Assembly: GCF_001719165.1 (NCBI RefSeq)
Contig: NZ_CP017057.1
Coordinates: 992,001-1,056,000 of the forward strand
Origin: Erythrobacter litoralis
Lineage (GTDB): Bacteria; Pseudomonadota; Alphaproteobacteria; Sphingomonadales; Sphingomonadaceae
Length of the DNA: 64,000 nt
Reading direction: 5' to 3'
Shown: piece by piece, positions 55,501 through 63,885 of the stretch
How the letters are laid out: each line of letters opens with the position of its first letter
Position numbering within the stretch: position 1 is the stretch's first letter
Position numbers and translations under genes: made by a program
Notes under the pieces: model-generated
Seen by the model: only the letters and a program-made list of their open reading frames with translations
Told to the model about the DNA's origin: nothing
Database searches by the model: none

Positions 55501-55891
55501 AACCGTCAGCGACCTGCTCGGCGTGATCGGCAACCCGGACTGGATCGTCAATTTCGGGGTCAACTGGACGATGGACCGGCTGAGCATCGGCTGGCGCGGC
55601 CGTTTCGAGGATTCCGCGCTCCAGTTCTCGAACGCGGAAGCGACCGATGTCGAGATCGTCGATGGGGCGGTCGTCGTCACGCCGAACGAAGGTCTGGCCG
55701 ATCCGTCGCAGCTCACCACCGGGACCGGTTTCGAACAGGACATCAATGTCAGCTACCGCTTCACCGACGACATCGAGGTGTTCGGCGGCGTCAACAACCT
55801 GTTCGACATCGAACCTTTCCTCGGCAGCCTCGCCCGCCCGGTCGGTCCGCGCGGACGGTTCTTCTTCCTCGGCGTGTCCGGTAGCTTCTGA
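52517..55891 (+). CDS. Large TonB-dependent receptor
   Basis: The 1124-residue protein has a signal peptide (about 1-25, ending VLAQ), a TonB-box-like DAIVVTGSRI, a plug with SPVQVITAEQFRNSG and VEVLTGGASAVYGADAVSGV, and a very long barrel ending GRFFFLGVSGSF. The GTGSR/GGASAVYGADA-type plug belongs to the sphingomonad receptors often linked to peptides, glycans or other large substrates rather than iron siderophores. It is convergent with a secreted peptidase. The substrate is unknown; several acidic barrel loops are consistent with a polar ligand. Confidence 0.92.
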   Translation: MTLFKLSSHAILLAAASALPQAVLAQQAPDSDGEPGESGARGDAIVVTGSRIATDSTTSLASPVQVITAEQFRNSGEINVAQTLREIPALQGSDPATLDSAQGLALTGASTLNLRQLGTNRTLVLQDGRRHVPGIAGTATVDVGSIPQALIGSVEVLTGGASAVYGADAVSGVVNYVMRTGRDFDGLEYRLQSGISDEGDAEEFYGSIAGGGTFQDGRGSAVFAVEYSHSTAVLNGDRPNIAGPGFSSLNPSNPFLNEILGLDPNAEQAFVPDRRLPVSSAGSTIAVDPTPFAFPFGQLLSFVNNFNPATDTVPNIPGTNIPVLQVIDENGNVRAFNPGISTGAFNAIGGDGIFIGETAPGLTLIPEVTQVTAAAGFDYEITPTLTFFADAKFSYTETSDVSGIPFSDDIPIALDNPFLPTAIQNQIPILDALLPGETPSIFVARDNVGSETNSGTSLERSTIRATGGLRWEAPGSNISFEAFYAWGRTEVDDTFRNARLNDRYFTAIDAVALTAADLDGTNPNVAFGPGGVGTLNAIRDGQDIEITSGTAQIGDIVCRSELTGLPSPAALFVGGPPLYAPGTIINGTDVSDLTRPVTFQIGDGSCAPINILGPNSIGGAGADFAFVDLLDNTVIEQQQFLAVLSGDTGHFFELPGGPIGFAAGFEYRRDESQFTRANFFSIEPNVITNNSVPLFNSPTDGQGISVYEGFGEIRLPLLADMPFVNLLEVTASGRISDYNTIGSTETYSFGGIYSPVEWLTFRGTYSRAVRAPNIGELFAPQGAAFIGVDADPCDEGNINNGSTNRPDNCLQFVAPGFDSSDFLTAFVTGTTGGNPDLTEETSDSFTIGAIFEPRGILGGALDGLVLIADYYDIEIEDAVGSLTGAEIAEACVDLPSTDNQFCDSIQRDPNNGGAISGFTSGNINLAVLRARGIDFEARYRFDAPFGGNRDWGFFELRAAGTHFLERFTESDPIIGQTIADETDPLQQELLIKSQATVSDLLGVIGNPDWIVNFGVNWTMDRLSIGWRGRFEDSALQFSNAEATDVEIVDGAVVVTPNEGLADPSQLTTGTGFEQDINVSYRFTDDIEVFGGVNNLFDIEPFLGSLARPVGPRGRFFFLGVSGSF

Positions 55892-55921
55892 GCCATGCCG
55901 CCCGGTATCGGGCAGCGCAAG

Positions 55922-55959
55922 AAAAGGGCGCGAGCGGATATTCCGCCCGCGCCCTTTTT
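55922..55959. terminator. Bidirectional intrinsic terminator
   Basis: AAAAGGGCGCG and CGCGCCCTTTT pair perfectly over 11 bases and are followed by another T. The stem has A on one side and T on the other, so it can end both the receptor and the convergent peptidase transcripts. Inner bases GCGGA/TCCGC extend the stem. Confidence 0.93.
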
Positions 55960-55999
55960 CGTGCCCGCATGAACGGGCCGCCCGCCGCTGCGGCGATCC

Positions 56000-58639
56000 T
56001 CAGCGCACCCGAGAGGGAGCGATCAGCACCGCATTCGCGATCAGCAGGTCGAGCCCGTCGAGATAGGCCCTGACCGAGGGATCGTAGGCGAAGCCGATCG
56101 TGAGCCCGTCGCCGCTCGGCTGCGCCATCAGGTAGGGCTTGAAGGCAAGCTGGCGGCGGTTCTCGTCCCAAACATAGCCGCTCGCGATCAGGCTGTCGGC
56201 GGCGGCGAAGCGCAGGACATTGGACCCATCATCACGGCCAAGAGGGGTGAAGATGCGCGATCCGCTCGCCAGCACCACGGCCCCGTCATCATAGCCTGCC
56301 GAAAGGAAATTCTCGGGATCGGCAACGGTGTTGAGCAACGCACCCGGCAGCGTGTCGGGCAGCGCTTCCTGATCGGCGATCACGCCCCGATAGGTCTCTT
56401 CGTCCGCGATCTCGACCGCTTCGGCAAGACCGCCTTTTCCTTCCTCGTCGTCTTTGGCCTCCTGCGGGGTCCGCCCGAGAGCGGCCTCGCGCCTGATCGA
56501 CAGGAACGGGTCATCCCCGCCCGAAAAGGCGCCGAGGCTGCCTTCGATCGCGACCAGCACGCCGCCGCGCTTCACGAAACCCTTCAAGGTCCGAAGCCCG
56601 CTGTCGCCGAACTGTTCGCGCGGTGAGCCGTCCGGCACGACGACAACATCATAGTCGGACAGATCGGCGCGGGCGAAGCGGTTCGTGCGGATCGGCACGA
56701 CCGGTAGCCCCAGCCGCTGCTCCAGCACGAAGCGCATCGCCCCGGCGCTGAGCTGGGAAATGCCTTCGTCCCAGGCAAGCGCGACCCGGGGCAGGGTCAA
56801 CCGCACGAAGGCGTCACTGCCGAGATTCGGCCCTTCCTCGACCCAGCTGTCGGCCAGTGCGACCGTCTCGGCCCCGGCTTCGCTCGCCAGCACGCGCAGC
56901 CGCTGCATCTTGTCCGGGCTGTTGAGCGCCGCCGGGAACAGCACTGTCCCGCGTGGGAATGTGCGGCCGTCCTTGGTGAAGGCCTCGTCTGTCACGCGCG
57001 CCTCGATCCCTTCGCGCAGGGCGAGAGCGACGAGGCGTGCCTGCCCGCTATCGGTCCACGGCACAGCGACCGCGAATTCGCCCGAGCCGCCGGTAAGCGC
57101 CGCGATCGGGGCGCCTGCCGAAAGCGGCTCTCCCGAGACGGCTGCGTTGCACAGTTCGGCGTTCACGCCGGACATCAGCGCGACGGACCAGGCGGTAACG
57201 TCATAGAGTTCGTGGGGGAGGTCCTCGGCCCGCCGTCTTTCCTGTTCGGCGATGAAACCGCGGGGCAGTTCGGTATCGCGGTCGAGCAGGCTGCGCACCA
57301 GCTTGGCGGCGGGCTGGGCCTGCGGAACCGCGATGTACCCTTGCGGATACGAGCGCCCGCACGCGCTTACCGGGCCGGACCGGCGGAGCACCTCGATCCC
57401 CTGCGCGGCGAGCCGGCGGCCTAGGCTTTCCGCGTTCCAGCGGCGGCTCGCAAGGTCGACGACATAGGCGCCCGACCCGGCCTTTCCGCGCGCATTGCCG
57501 GCGCGGTAGGCGGCGTAATCGGCAAGGAACCGGTCCGCGTTCGTCGCCACCGTTTCCGCTGTCGAAATACTCGCGACGAAGTGATTGCGCACCGCGTCCG
57601 CATAGGTCAGCACCGTGCCGTCGCTGCGTTCCCAGACGAGCCCGCGCGGCGATCCCTGTTCATAGGTCATGCCGATCGCGCCCTGATGGGTGTTCCAGGT
57701 GTCGCCATAGCCGGGATAGAACAGGTCGTAGACCTCGCGGGTGAAATAGGGTTCGCCCATCCGGTCGAAATAGCCCGCATTGCTGCGGCCGATCAGTTCG
57801 TAGAGCCGCAATTGCTCGGGCGTGATGTTGGGATTGACCGGGTCGGCGGCGGGGGCGAAGAAATAGGTGTCGTCGCCGCTCATTTCATGCAGGTCGGCGA
57901 CCACGACCGGGTTCCATTCCCCGATCGCCGCGACTTTGCCGCGCGTTTCCGGCTGGCTCAGGGTGAACCAGTCGCGGTTGAGGTCGAACATGTAGTGGTT
58001 CACGCGGCCGCTCGGCCAGGTCTCGTCATGCTCCGCCGCCTGCCGGTCGCCTGCCGGGACCGTGCCGAGCGCGCCGCGGAAATGGTGGACGAAGCGGGCG
58101 CGACCATCGGGGTTCTGGAGCGGATCGAGGATCACGACCGTCTCCGACAGGATCCTTTCCACCCGCTCATCCCCCGTCGCGGCGAGCAGATGGTACGCCG
58201 TCATCAGCGCCGCGTCGGTCGAGGAGACCTCGTTCCCGTGGACGCTGTAGGCGAGCCAGGTAACGGGCAGGGCGTCGCCATTGCTGGCCCGCCCGGCGGC
58301 GATATTGGCCATGTCGGCCCGGATCGCTTCCAGCCGCGTCATGTTCTGAGGGGCGGTGAGCACCAGGTAATGCAGCGGACGGCCCTGCCAGCTCGTCGCA
58401 TAGCGAACGAGGCGCGCCCGCTCAGGAGCAGCCTCGACCAGAGCCCTGAGATAGCTTTCGGTTTCTTCGGGGGAGGTGATCCTCTGCCCCGGTTCGTGCC
58501 CGACGACTTCGCTCAGCGTGGGGATTGCGGGATCGAATTCGGCATCGAGGAATGACTGGGCAAGCGCGCTGCCGCCCATTGCGAATATGCAGAGCATAGC
58601 TGCGAATGCCGCTGCGACGCGGCGCCAGATACCGACCAT
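56000..58639 (-). CDS. Secreted M14-family metallopeptidase with C-terminal GATase-like domain
   Basis: The 879-residue protein has a signal peptide (about 1-28, ending GSALAQ), a zinc carboxypeptidase domain with the first ligands in YSVHGNEVSST near residue 128 (HxxE) and a further His in VVADLHEMSGDDTYFFAP near residue 230. The C-terminal third (about 600-880) resembles a class I glutamine-amidotransferase-like domain (SDYDVVVVPDGSP), seen in several bacterial M14 proteins. It faces the TonB receptor across a terminator, so peptide processing before uptake is plausible. Confidence 0.88.
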   Translation of the reverse strand: MVGIWRRVAAAFAAMLCIFAMGGSALAQSFLDAEFDPAIPTLSEVVGHEPGQRITSPEETESYLRALVEAAPERARLVRYATSWQGRPLHYLVLTAPQNMTRLEAIRADMANIAAGRASNGDALPVTWLAYSVHGNEVSSTDAALMTAYHLLAATGDERVERILSETVVILDPLQNPDGRARFVHHFRGALGTVPAGDRQAAEHDETWPSGRVNHYMFDLNRDWFTLSQPETRGKVAAIGEWNPVVVADLHEMSGDDTYFFAPAADPVNPNITPEQLRLYELIGRSNAGYFDRMGEPYFTREVYDLFYPGYGDTWNTHQGAIGMTYEQGSPRGLVWERSDGTVLTYADAVRNHFVASISTAETVATNADRFLADYAAYRAGNARGKAGSGAYVVDLASRRWNAESLGRRLAAQGIEVLRRSGPVSACGRSYPQGYIAVPQAQPAAKLVRSLLDRDTELPRGFIAEQERRRAEDLPHELYDVTAWSVALMSGVNAELCNAAVSGEPLSAGAPIAALTGGSGEFAVAVPWTDSGQARLVALALREGIEARVTDEAFTKDGRTFPRGTVLFPAALNSPDKMQRLRVLASEAGAETVALADSWVEEGPNLGSDAFVRLTLPRVALAWDEGISQLSAGAMRFVLEQRLGLPVVPIRTNRFARADLSDYDVVVVPDGSPREQFGDSGLRTLKGFVKRGGVLVAIEGSLGAFSGGDDPFLSIRREAALGRTPQEAKDDEEGKGGLAEAVEIADEETYRGVIADQEALPDTLPGALLNTVADPENFLSAGYDDGAVVLASGSRIFTPLGRDDGSNVLRFAAADSLIASGYVWDENRRQLAFKPYLMAQPSGDGLTIGFAYDPSVRAYLDGLDLLIANAVLIAPSRVR

Positions 58640-58755
58640 TTCGATGTCCCCGACTGTTCTCGTTCGAAACGCCGAGCGTTCAAGCAATCACGCCCCGAGG
58701 TCAAGCGTGTCGGCCGGGCACGCCTGTGCCGCGTTTGCACGCGCTGCGCGCACGA

Positions 58756-59976
58756 TCAGTCCTCGTAGCCCTGAAAGACGAAACGCTGGACGCGGCGGCC
58801 GGTGTTGACCTCGGTCGTGTAGACGTTGCCTTCGCTGTCGACATCGACGCTGTGAAGCCAGATGAACTGCCCGGGATAGCGCCCGTTGCGGCCGAACCAG
58901 CCGACGATCTCGTGGTCCGCGCGGGTCAGGATCCAGACCCTGCCGTTCATCATGTCGGCGACATAGACATAGGTGCCGTCCGGGCTGAAGGCGACATCGC
59001 TCGCGGTGCGGGTTCCGCCGGTTTCGGGCGCGATCACGACATTCTCGAGGAATTCGATGCCTTCGGGGCCTTCGCGGAAGACCTGCACCCGGTTGTTGCG
59101 CCGGTCGCAGACATAGACGGTGTTCTCGGGTCCGCGCACGACGCAATGGACCATCGGCTCGAAGTCGCCCGCTTGCGGGTCTGGCGCGCCCTCGGCGGTG
59201 CTGGTTGCCATCGACTGGTCGAAAGCGCCGCCGCGCGTACCCGAGCCCGGCTCGGTCCCGTAGGCGCCCCAGAGCTGCTCGAACGAGAGATCCTCGCTTG
59301 CGAACGCGATCACGCGGGTATTGGTGTAGCCATCGGCGACCAGCACGCTCTTTCCGTCATGGGCGATGTCGGCGGGATTGCCGAGATAGCTTTCGGACAG
59401 ATTGCCCTCGGTCATCTGCCGCCGTCCGATCTGGCGGATGAATTTACCATCGGGCGTGAAATTGAGCACGACATGATCGCCGCCGCCATTCCCGCCGATC
59501 CAGACCGTGCCCGCCTCGTCGACGAAGAGGCCGTGGACGTTGGCGGGCCATTGCTCGTCGCCTTCCTCGACAGCCTCACGGCCCTCGCCGGTGACAGTGC
59601 TTTCCCCCGGCGCGAGTTCAGGCCCGCCCCAGGCGCGCAGGAGCGTGCCCTCGCGGTCGAATTGCAGGACGTGCGGAGGCGACTTGCAGCAGGCGACGGT
59701 AAGCGGCGGGTCGCGGTCAAGGCCCGCCTCGGTCGGATTGAGCGAATTGGGCCTCGTGAGAACCCAGACCGTGTCGTCCTTCGCCACCGCAAGGCCCGGG
59801 ACCTGGCCAAGGATCAGGTCATCGGGCAGCGCGGGCCAGCTCGCATCGGCCTTGAAGGTTGGAAGCGGCACGCCTTCCTTCACCCGAGCGCTTTCGACCT
59901 CGACCAGCGTGTCGGCCTGCACGGCGGCGGGCATGAGGGCGAGCGCGCCTGCGAGCGCGAGAATGGCTGATTTCAT
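58756..59976 (-). CDS. Secreted NHL-repeat beta-propeller protein
   Basis: The 406-residue protein has a signal peptide (1-21, ending VQA) and six-bladed NHL-type repeats, with recurring VHGLFVDEAGTVWIGGNGGG, GNPADIAHDGKSVLVADGYT and SDVAFSPDGTYVYVADMMNG. The fold resembles peptidyl-alpha-hydroxyglycine lyases and other NHL enzymes. Its catalytic residues are not assignable. It shares strand with the M14 peptidase, 116 bases away, and follows an aminotransferase by 24 bases. Confidence 0.85.
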   Translation of the reverse strand: MKSAILALAGALALMPAAVQADTLVEVESARVKEGVPLPTFKADASWPALPDDLILGQVPGLAVAKDDTVWVLTRPNSLNPTEAGLDRDPPLTVACCKSPPHVLQFDREGTLLRAWGGPELAPGESTVTGEGREAVEEGDEQWPANVHGLFVDEAGTVWIGGNGGGDHVVLNFTPDGKFIRQIGRRQMTEGNLSESYLGNPADIAHDGKSVLVADGYTNTRVIAFASEDLSFEQLWGAYGTEPGSGTRGGAFDQSMATSTAEGAPDPQAGDFEPMVHCVVRGPENTVYVCDRRNNRVQVFREGPEGIEFLENVVIAPETGGTRTASDVAFSPDGTYVYVADMMNGRVWILTRADHEIVGWFGRNGRYPGQFIWLHSVDVDSEGNVYTTEVNTGRRVQRFVFQGYED

Positions 59977-60000
59977 GTGTTCCTCTCCCGGTGGGTGAAT

Positions 60001-61137
60001 CTATGCGTTGAGCGATCCGATAATCTCCGGAAGCGCTTTCGCATAGCGCTCGACGTCCTCGAGCCGGCCGGTGCTGACGCGCGACCATGTCTTCCAGGGC
60101 CCGTAGGCGCCGCGGATCCGGATCCCGCGCTTTCCCATGGCGACCTGCACCGCATCGGCATCGGGGACCTTCACGTAAACGAAATTGGTCTGCGAGGGCA
60201 GGGCGGTAAGGCCCGACTTCGCGACCGCATCGAGGATCATCTCGCGCCCTTCCAGAACCATAAGGCGCGATTGTGCGAGGAAGCCCGTGTCGCTGTAGCT
60301 CGCGATCGCGGCGGCGACGCCTGCGACATTCCCGCCGAAGCTCATCAGGTAGCCCCGGATGAGGTCGGCGTTTTCCTCGGTCGTGATCGCATAACCCACG
60401 CGCATCCCTGCCATGCCGTAGATCTTGGAGAAGGTGCGGCACACGATCACGTCGCGTCCGGCGCGCGCAAGATCGATCAGGGTGTTGTCGCCCGGTGCAT
60501 CAGTGAGCTCGTTATAGGCTTCGTCCACCAGCAGGGTCGCCGTCGGCGTGACCGTATCCGCAAAAGCGCGCAGGTCCGCCGCGGGGATCAGCATGCCGGT
60601 CGGGTTGTTGGGATTGCAGATCTGGACCAGCGAAACCCCCGTCTCGAGCTTTGCCTTCATGGCGGCAAGGTTGACGCCCATGTCGGAGCCGAGCGGCACG
60701 CGGACCGATTCGACCCCCTGCCGTTCGCCGTAGACAACCGTCGTGTCCCAGAACAGGTCAGGACACAGCACCTTGCCTTTCGCCCCCCAGGCGAGCGCGA
60801 TCGCGCACAGGATCTCGGTCGAGCCGCTGCCGAGGACCACCTGCCGGGGCGAGACCCGGTGGCGTTCGGCGATCATGTCGGCGAGCCGGTCAAGCCCGCG
60901 ATCGGCATAATAGCAGCCCATCCGCGCGCTTTCGGCGACCGCCTTGAGCGCGGAGGGCGCGGGGCCGTAGGGATTCTCGTTGCGGCTGAGCAGCGCCTCG
61001 CCCGGCATAGGCCCGAAATCGGGAGCGTCCATCGCGCTCGTCGCGGCGGCCAGCGGGGAGAACCCTGCTCCGGCGAGAGGTGCAAGACCGGCCGACAGGC
61101 TGGCGCCGGCGAGAAACGATCTGCGATTGCTGTGCAT
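60001..61137 (-). CDS. Tat-exported PLP-dependent aminotransferase (HisC-like)
   Basis: The 378-residue protein resembles histidinol-phosphate aminotransferases (class I/II fold): GSGSTEILCAIALAWGAKG near residue 101, CNPNNPTGMLIPAADLRAF near 174, VDEAYNEL near 207 and the PLP-binding lysine in TFSKIYGMAGMRVGYAI near 239. Unusually, it starts MHSNRRSFLAGASLSAGLAP, a twin-arginine signal, so it should be folded with PLP and exported to the periplasm. That excludes a normal histidine-pathway role. It is followed by the NHL gene. Confidence 0.88.
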   Translation of the reverse strand: MHSNRRSFLAGASLSAGLAPLAGAGFSPLAAATSAMDAPDFGPMPGEALLSRNENPYGPAPSALKAVAESARMGCYYADRGLDRLADMIAERHRVSPRQVVLGSGSTEILCAIALAWGAKGKVLCPDLFWDTTVVYGERQGVESVRVPLGSDMGVNLAAMKAKLETGVSLVQICNPNNPTGMLIPAADLRAFADTVTPTATLLVDEAYNELTDAPGDNTLIDLARAGRDVIVCRTFSKIYGMAGMRVGYAITTEENADLIRGYLMSFGGNVAGVAAAIASYSDTGFLAQSRLMVLEGREMILDAVAKSGLTALPSQTNFVYVKVPDADAVQVAMGKRGIRIRGAYGPWKTWSRVSTGRLEDVERYAKALPEIIGSLNA

Positions 61138-61161
61138 GGAACGGCTCCTTGGCTTGGGTGG

Positions 61162-61980
61162 TCAGTACTTGGCGATCATGGTTGCCCCGACGAGGATGAG
61201 GTAGATTCCGAAAACCCGCCGCAGCAGGGCAGGCGAAAGAAGATGCGCGGTCGCCACGCCGAGCGGGGCGAAGACGACCGACGTGAGCACGATGACGAAG
61301 GCCGCGGGCACGTTGACATAGCCGAGCGAGCCCCACGGCAGGTCCGGCTCGCCCATGCCGATGACGAGAAAGCCGATGCTGGCCGGGACCGCGATGATCG
61401 CGCCCATTCCCGCCGCCGTCCCGATCGCGCGGTGAATGGGCGTGCCGCACATCGTCATGGTCAGCGTCGCGATCGTCCCGCCGCCGATCCCGAGCAGCGC
61501 CGAAATCGCCCCGAGCGATCCGGCGAGCCCGAACCGCGCCACACCGGCGGGCATGGCCGAGAGTACCGGCTCTTCATTCCGGCGCGGCAGCAGGAAATAG
61601 ACCGCGAAGCCGAGCACGCCGAGGCCGAAGACCACCGCCAGCGTCGCTCCCGAAATGCGGTCGGCGATCATCGATCCCGCGACCGTGCCGAGCACGACCC
61701 ACGGCGCCCAGCTTTTGAGAATGCCGAAATCGACCGATCCGCGCGCGGCATGGCTCTGGGTCGAGCGGGCCGAGGTGAAGATGATCGTCGCAAGGCTGGT
61801 GCCGACCGCGATATGCGGGACCTGGTCGGTCGCGACCCCCAGCAGCGGGAAGATGAAGACGAGCGCGGGGACGACCACGAAGCCGCCGCCTATGCCGAAC
61901 AGGCCGGCGGCGAAGCCAGCTCCCGCACCGACCGCAAGCAGTACCGGAATGGCAAAGGTCAGGGATGCAGTGTCGCCCAC
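61162..61980 (-). CDS. TauE/SafE-family membrane permease
   Basis: The 272-residue protein has about eight hydrophobic helices in two repeats, each starting with the family motif (GAGFAAGLFGIGGGFVVVPA near residue 20 and SLGAISALLGIGGGTIATLT near 160). The family exports sulfite, sulfonates or organic anions. GTG at 61980 after AAAGG is chosen; TTG at 62037 has no ribosome-binding site. It is 24 bases upstream of the aminotransferase, so they probably share a transcript. Confidence 0.85.
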   Translation of the reverse strand: MGDTASLTFAIPVLLAVGAGAGFAAGLFGIGGGFVVVPALVFIFPLLGVATDQVPHIAVGTSLATIIFTSARSTQSHAARGSVDFGILKSWAPWVVLGTVAGSMIADRISGATLAVVFGLGVLGFAVYFLLPRRNEEPVLSAMPAGVARFGLAGSLGAISALLGIGGGTIATLTMTMCGTPIHRAIGTAAGMGAIIAVPASIGFLVIGMGEPDLPWGSLGYVNVPAAFVIVLTSVVFAPLGVATAHLLSPALLRRVFGIYLILVGATMIAKY

Positions 61981-62087
61981 CAGCACCTTTGTAACGCAGC
62001 GTCCGTCCCTGCCAAGCGAATTGTTGCAGCGCAGCAAGGCGCGGCGCTCCGTTCGGAACGCGAGACGGGGATTAGCATTTGTTATTC

Positions 62088-62453
62088 ATGGAAAACGATC
62101 CCTTAGAGAAAGTCACCGTCTGGTATGACGGCGCCTGTCCGCTCTGCCTGCGCGAGATTGCGCTGATGCGGCGGCTGGACCGGCGCGGGGCGATCCGCTT
62201 CGTCGACGTCTCTGACAAGGGCGAGCCAGCATCCTGCCCGATCGACCGAACGCGCCTGCTCGAGCGGTTCCATGCAGAAGAGGACGGCGTGCTGCTCGAA
62301 GGTGCTGCGGCCTTCGCCGCGATGTGGCGGGCGATCCCGCTGCTGCGCCCGCTCGGCCTTGCCGCGCGCTGGCGGCCGTTGCTGGGCCTGCTCGAGGCGG
62401 CGTATCGTCAGTTTCTCAAGGTCCGGCCGCGGCTCCAGCGCTTCTTCGCGTAA
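62088..62453 (+). CDS. DCC-family thiol-disulfide oxidoreductase-like protein (DUF393)
   Basis: The 121-residue protein has the family start VTVWYDGACPLCLREIALMR with the paired cysteines CPLC near residue 17, then IRFVDVSDK and a C-terminal RWRPLLGLLEAAYRQFLKVR helix. DUF393 proteins are small thioredoxin-like proteins of unknown partner. ATG at 62088 is used; a TTG three codons upstream is also in frame. It is divergent from the TauE/SafE gene. Confidence 0.82.
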   Translation: MENDPLEKVTVWYDGACPLCLREIALMRRLDRRGAIRFVDVSDKGEPASCPIDRTRLLERFHAEEDGVLLEGAAAFAAMWRAIPLLRPLGLAARWRPLLGLLEAAYRQFLKVRPRLQRFFA

Positions 62454-62527
62454 GCCTCCACATTCGCTCTTGCCCCGCGCCGCTCCATCGGCTGGAACGG
62501 GCGCGGGAAAAGAGGAGAGGACCCGCG

Positions 62528-63694
62528 ATGAGCCATTTCGGTGCGATGCAGAACGAAATCTACAATGCCGGTCTGAAAGGTATATTGCCCGATTACCCGG
62601 TCGATTTCGCCACGCTGGAAAAGCGCGCGCACGAGGCGCTCGGCCCAATGCTGACCAATTACGTCGCAGGCGGCTGCGGCGACGAACACACGCAGGACGA
62701 GAACGCGGCGGCCTTTCACCACTGGGGCATGGTCCCGCGCATGATGGTCGACTGTTCCGAACGGGACCTGTCGATCGAACTGTTCGGGCACCGCTACGAA
62801 ACGCCGCTATTCATGGCGCCGATCGGCCTCAACGGCGAAGCTTCGCGGGACCGCCACGGGGACATGGCAGCCGCGCGCGCCTCGGCGATGACGGGCGTGC
62901 CGTTCTGCGCCTCGACGCTCTCCAACGACCCGCTGGAGGACGTGAAGGCGGCCTGTGGCGACACGCCCGCATGGTTTCAGCTCTATACCCCGCGCAACCG
63001 CGAACTGGCGACAAGCCTCATCCGCCGCGCCGAGAAGGCGGGCTATTCCGCGCTCGTCGTGACTCTGGACACCTGGGTGACCGGCTGGCGGCCGCGCGAC
63101 CTCAATGCATCCAATTTCCCGCAGCTGCGCGGCAAGGTCCTGCAGAACTATTTCACCGATCCGGTCTTCCGCTCGCTGCTGGCGAAGCCGCCGGAAGAGG
63201 ACCCGGCAGCGGCGATCTTCACCTGGGCGGCGACTTTCGGACAGGTGCTGACCTGGGATGACATGGAATGGTTCAAGTCGGTGACGAAGCTGCCGATCGT
63301 TCTCAAGGGGATCTGCCATCCAGACGATGCGCGGCGCGCGGTCGATACCGGGGCGGATGCGATCTACTGCTCCAACCATGGCGGGCGGCAGGCCAATGGC
63401 GGGATCGCGACGATCGACCTGCTTGCCGATGTGGTCAAGGCGGCAGGCGAGGTGCCGGTCCTGTTCGACAGCGGCGTGCGTTCGGGCACCGATGCGGTGA
63501 AGGCGCTGGCGCTGGGGGCTAGAGCGGTCGGGGTGGGCCGTCCCTATACATACGGCCTGGCGATTGGCGGGGATCAGGGCGCGGCATGGGTGCTGCGCTC
63601 GATTCTCGCCGAGGCGGACCTGCTCATGGCGGTAAACGGCTATCCCACGCTTGCCGATGTGCGATCAGCCGGCGCGGTGCGTACCGATCGCTGA
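62528..63694 (+). CDS. FMN-dependent alpha-hydroxy-acid oxidase, lactate 2-monooxygenase-like
   Basis: This 388-residue TIM-barrel flavoenzyme oxidises L-2-hydroxy acids such as lactate. Conserved parts are the N-terminal YVAGGCGDEHTQDEN near residue 40, TPLFMAPIGLNGEA near residue 95, the FMN/substrate Lys in LPIVLKGICHPDDARRA near residue 260, the catalytic His in AIYCSNHGGRQANGG near residue 282, and FDSGVRSGTDAVKALALGA. GGCGDE and SNHGGRQANGG are closest to lactate 2-monooxygenases, which release acetate and CO2 instead of pyruvate. GAGAGGA precedes the ATG. Confidence 0.9.
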   Translation: MSHFGAMQNEIYNAGLKGILPDYPVDFATLEKRAHEALGPMLTNYVAGGCGDEHTQDENAAAFHHWGMVPRMMVDCSERDLSIELFGHRYETPLFMAPIGLNGEASRDRHGDMAAARASAMTGVPFCASTLSNDPLEDVKAACGDTPAWFQLYTPRNRELATSLIRRAEKAGYSALVVTLDTWVTGWRPRDLNASNFPQLRGKVLQNYFTDPVFRSLLAKPPEEDPAAAIFTWAATFGQVLTWDDMEWFKSVTKLPIVLKGICHPDDARRAVDTGADAIYCSNHGGRQANGGIATIDLLADVVKAAGEVPVLFDSGVRSGTDAVKALALGARAVGVGRPYTYGLAIGGDQGAAWVLRSILAEADLLMAVNGYPTLADVRSAGAVRTDR

Positions 63695-63885
63695 TCGGGC
63701 ATGCTGCAAATGCGCACACAGCGGGGTGCGAAAAGGTCGGACCCGGATCGAAAAACGAAGGAAACGCGCTTACGGGCTTGACCGGAAGCGCGAAAAGTTG
63801 CGCGCGCGATCAATTCCGGTTCACTTTTCCACAGCTTTCCTGTTAGACTGCGCTTGCTAATAAAAGCGAATCGGGGACGCGATCA

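Noticed and set aside
61981..62037. TTG at 62037 as start of the TauE/SafE gene
   Set aside because: No ribosome-binding site precedes it, while GTG at 61980 follows AAAGG and begins just before the first membrane helix.
59977..62106. Long plus-strand frame opposite the aminotransferase and TauE/SafE genes
   Set aside because: It runs against two genes with clear domains on the other strand and is rich in Arg/His/Asp in the way typical of antisense GC-rich frames.
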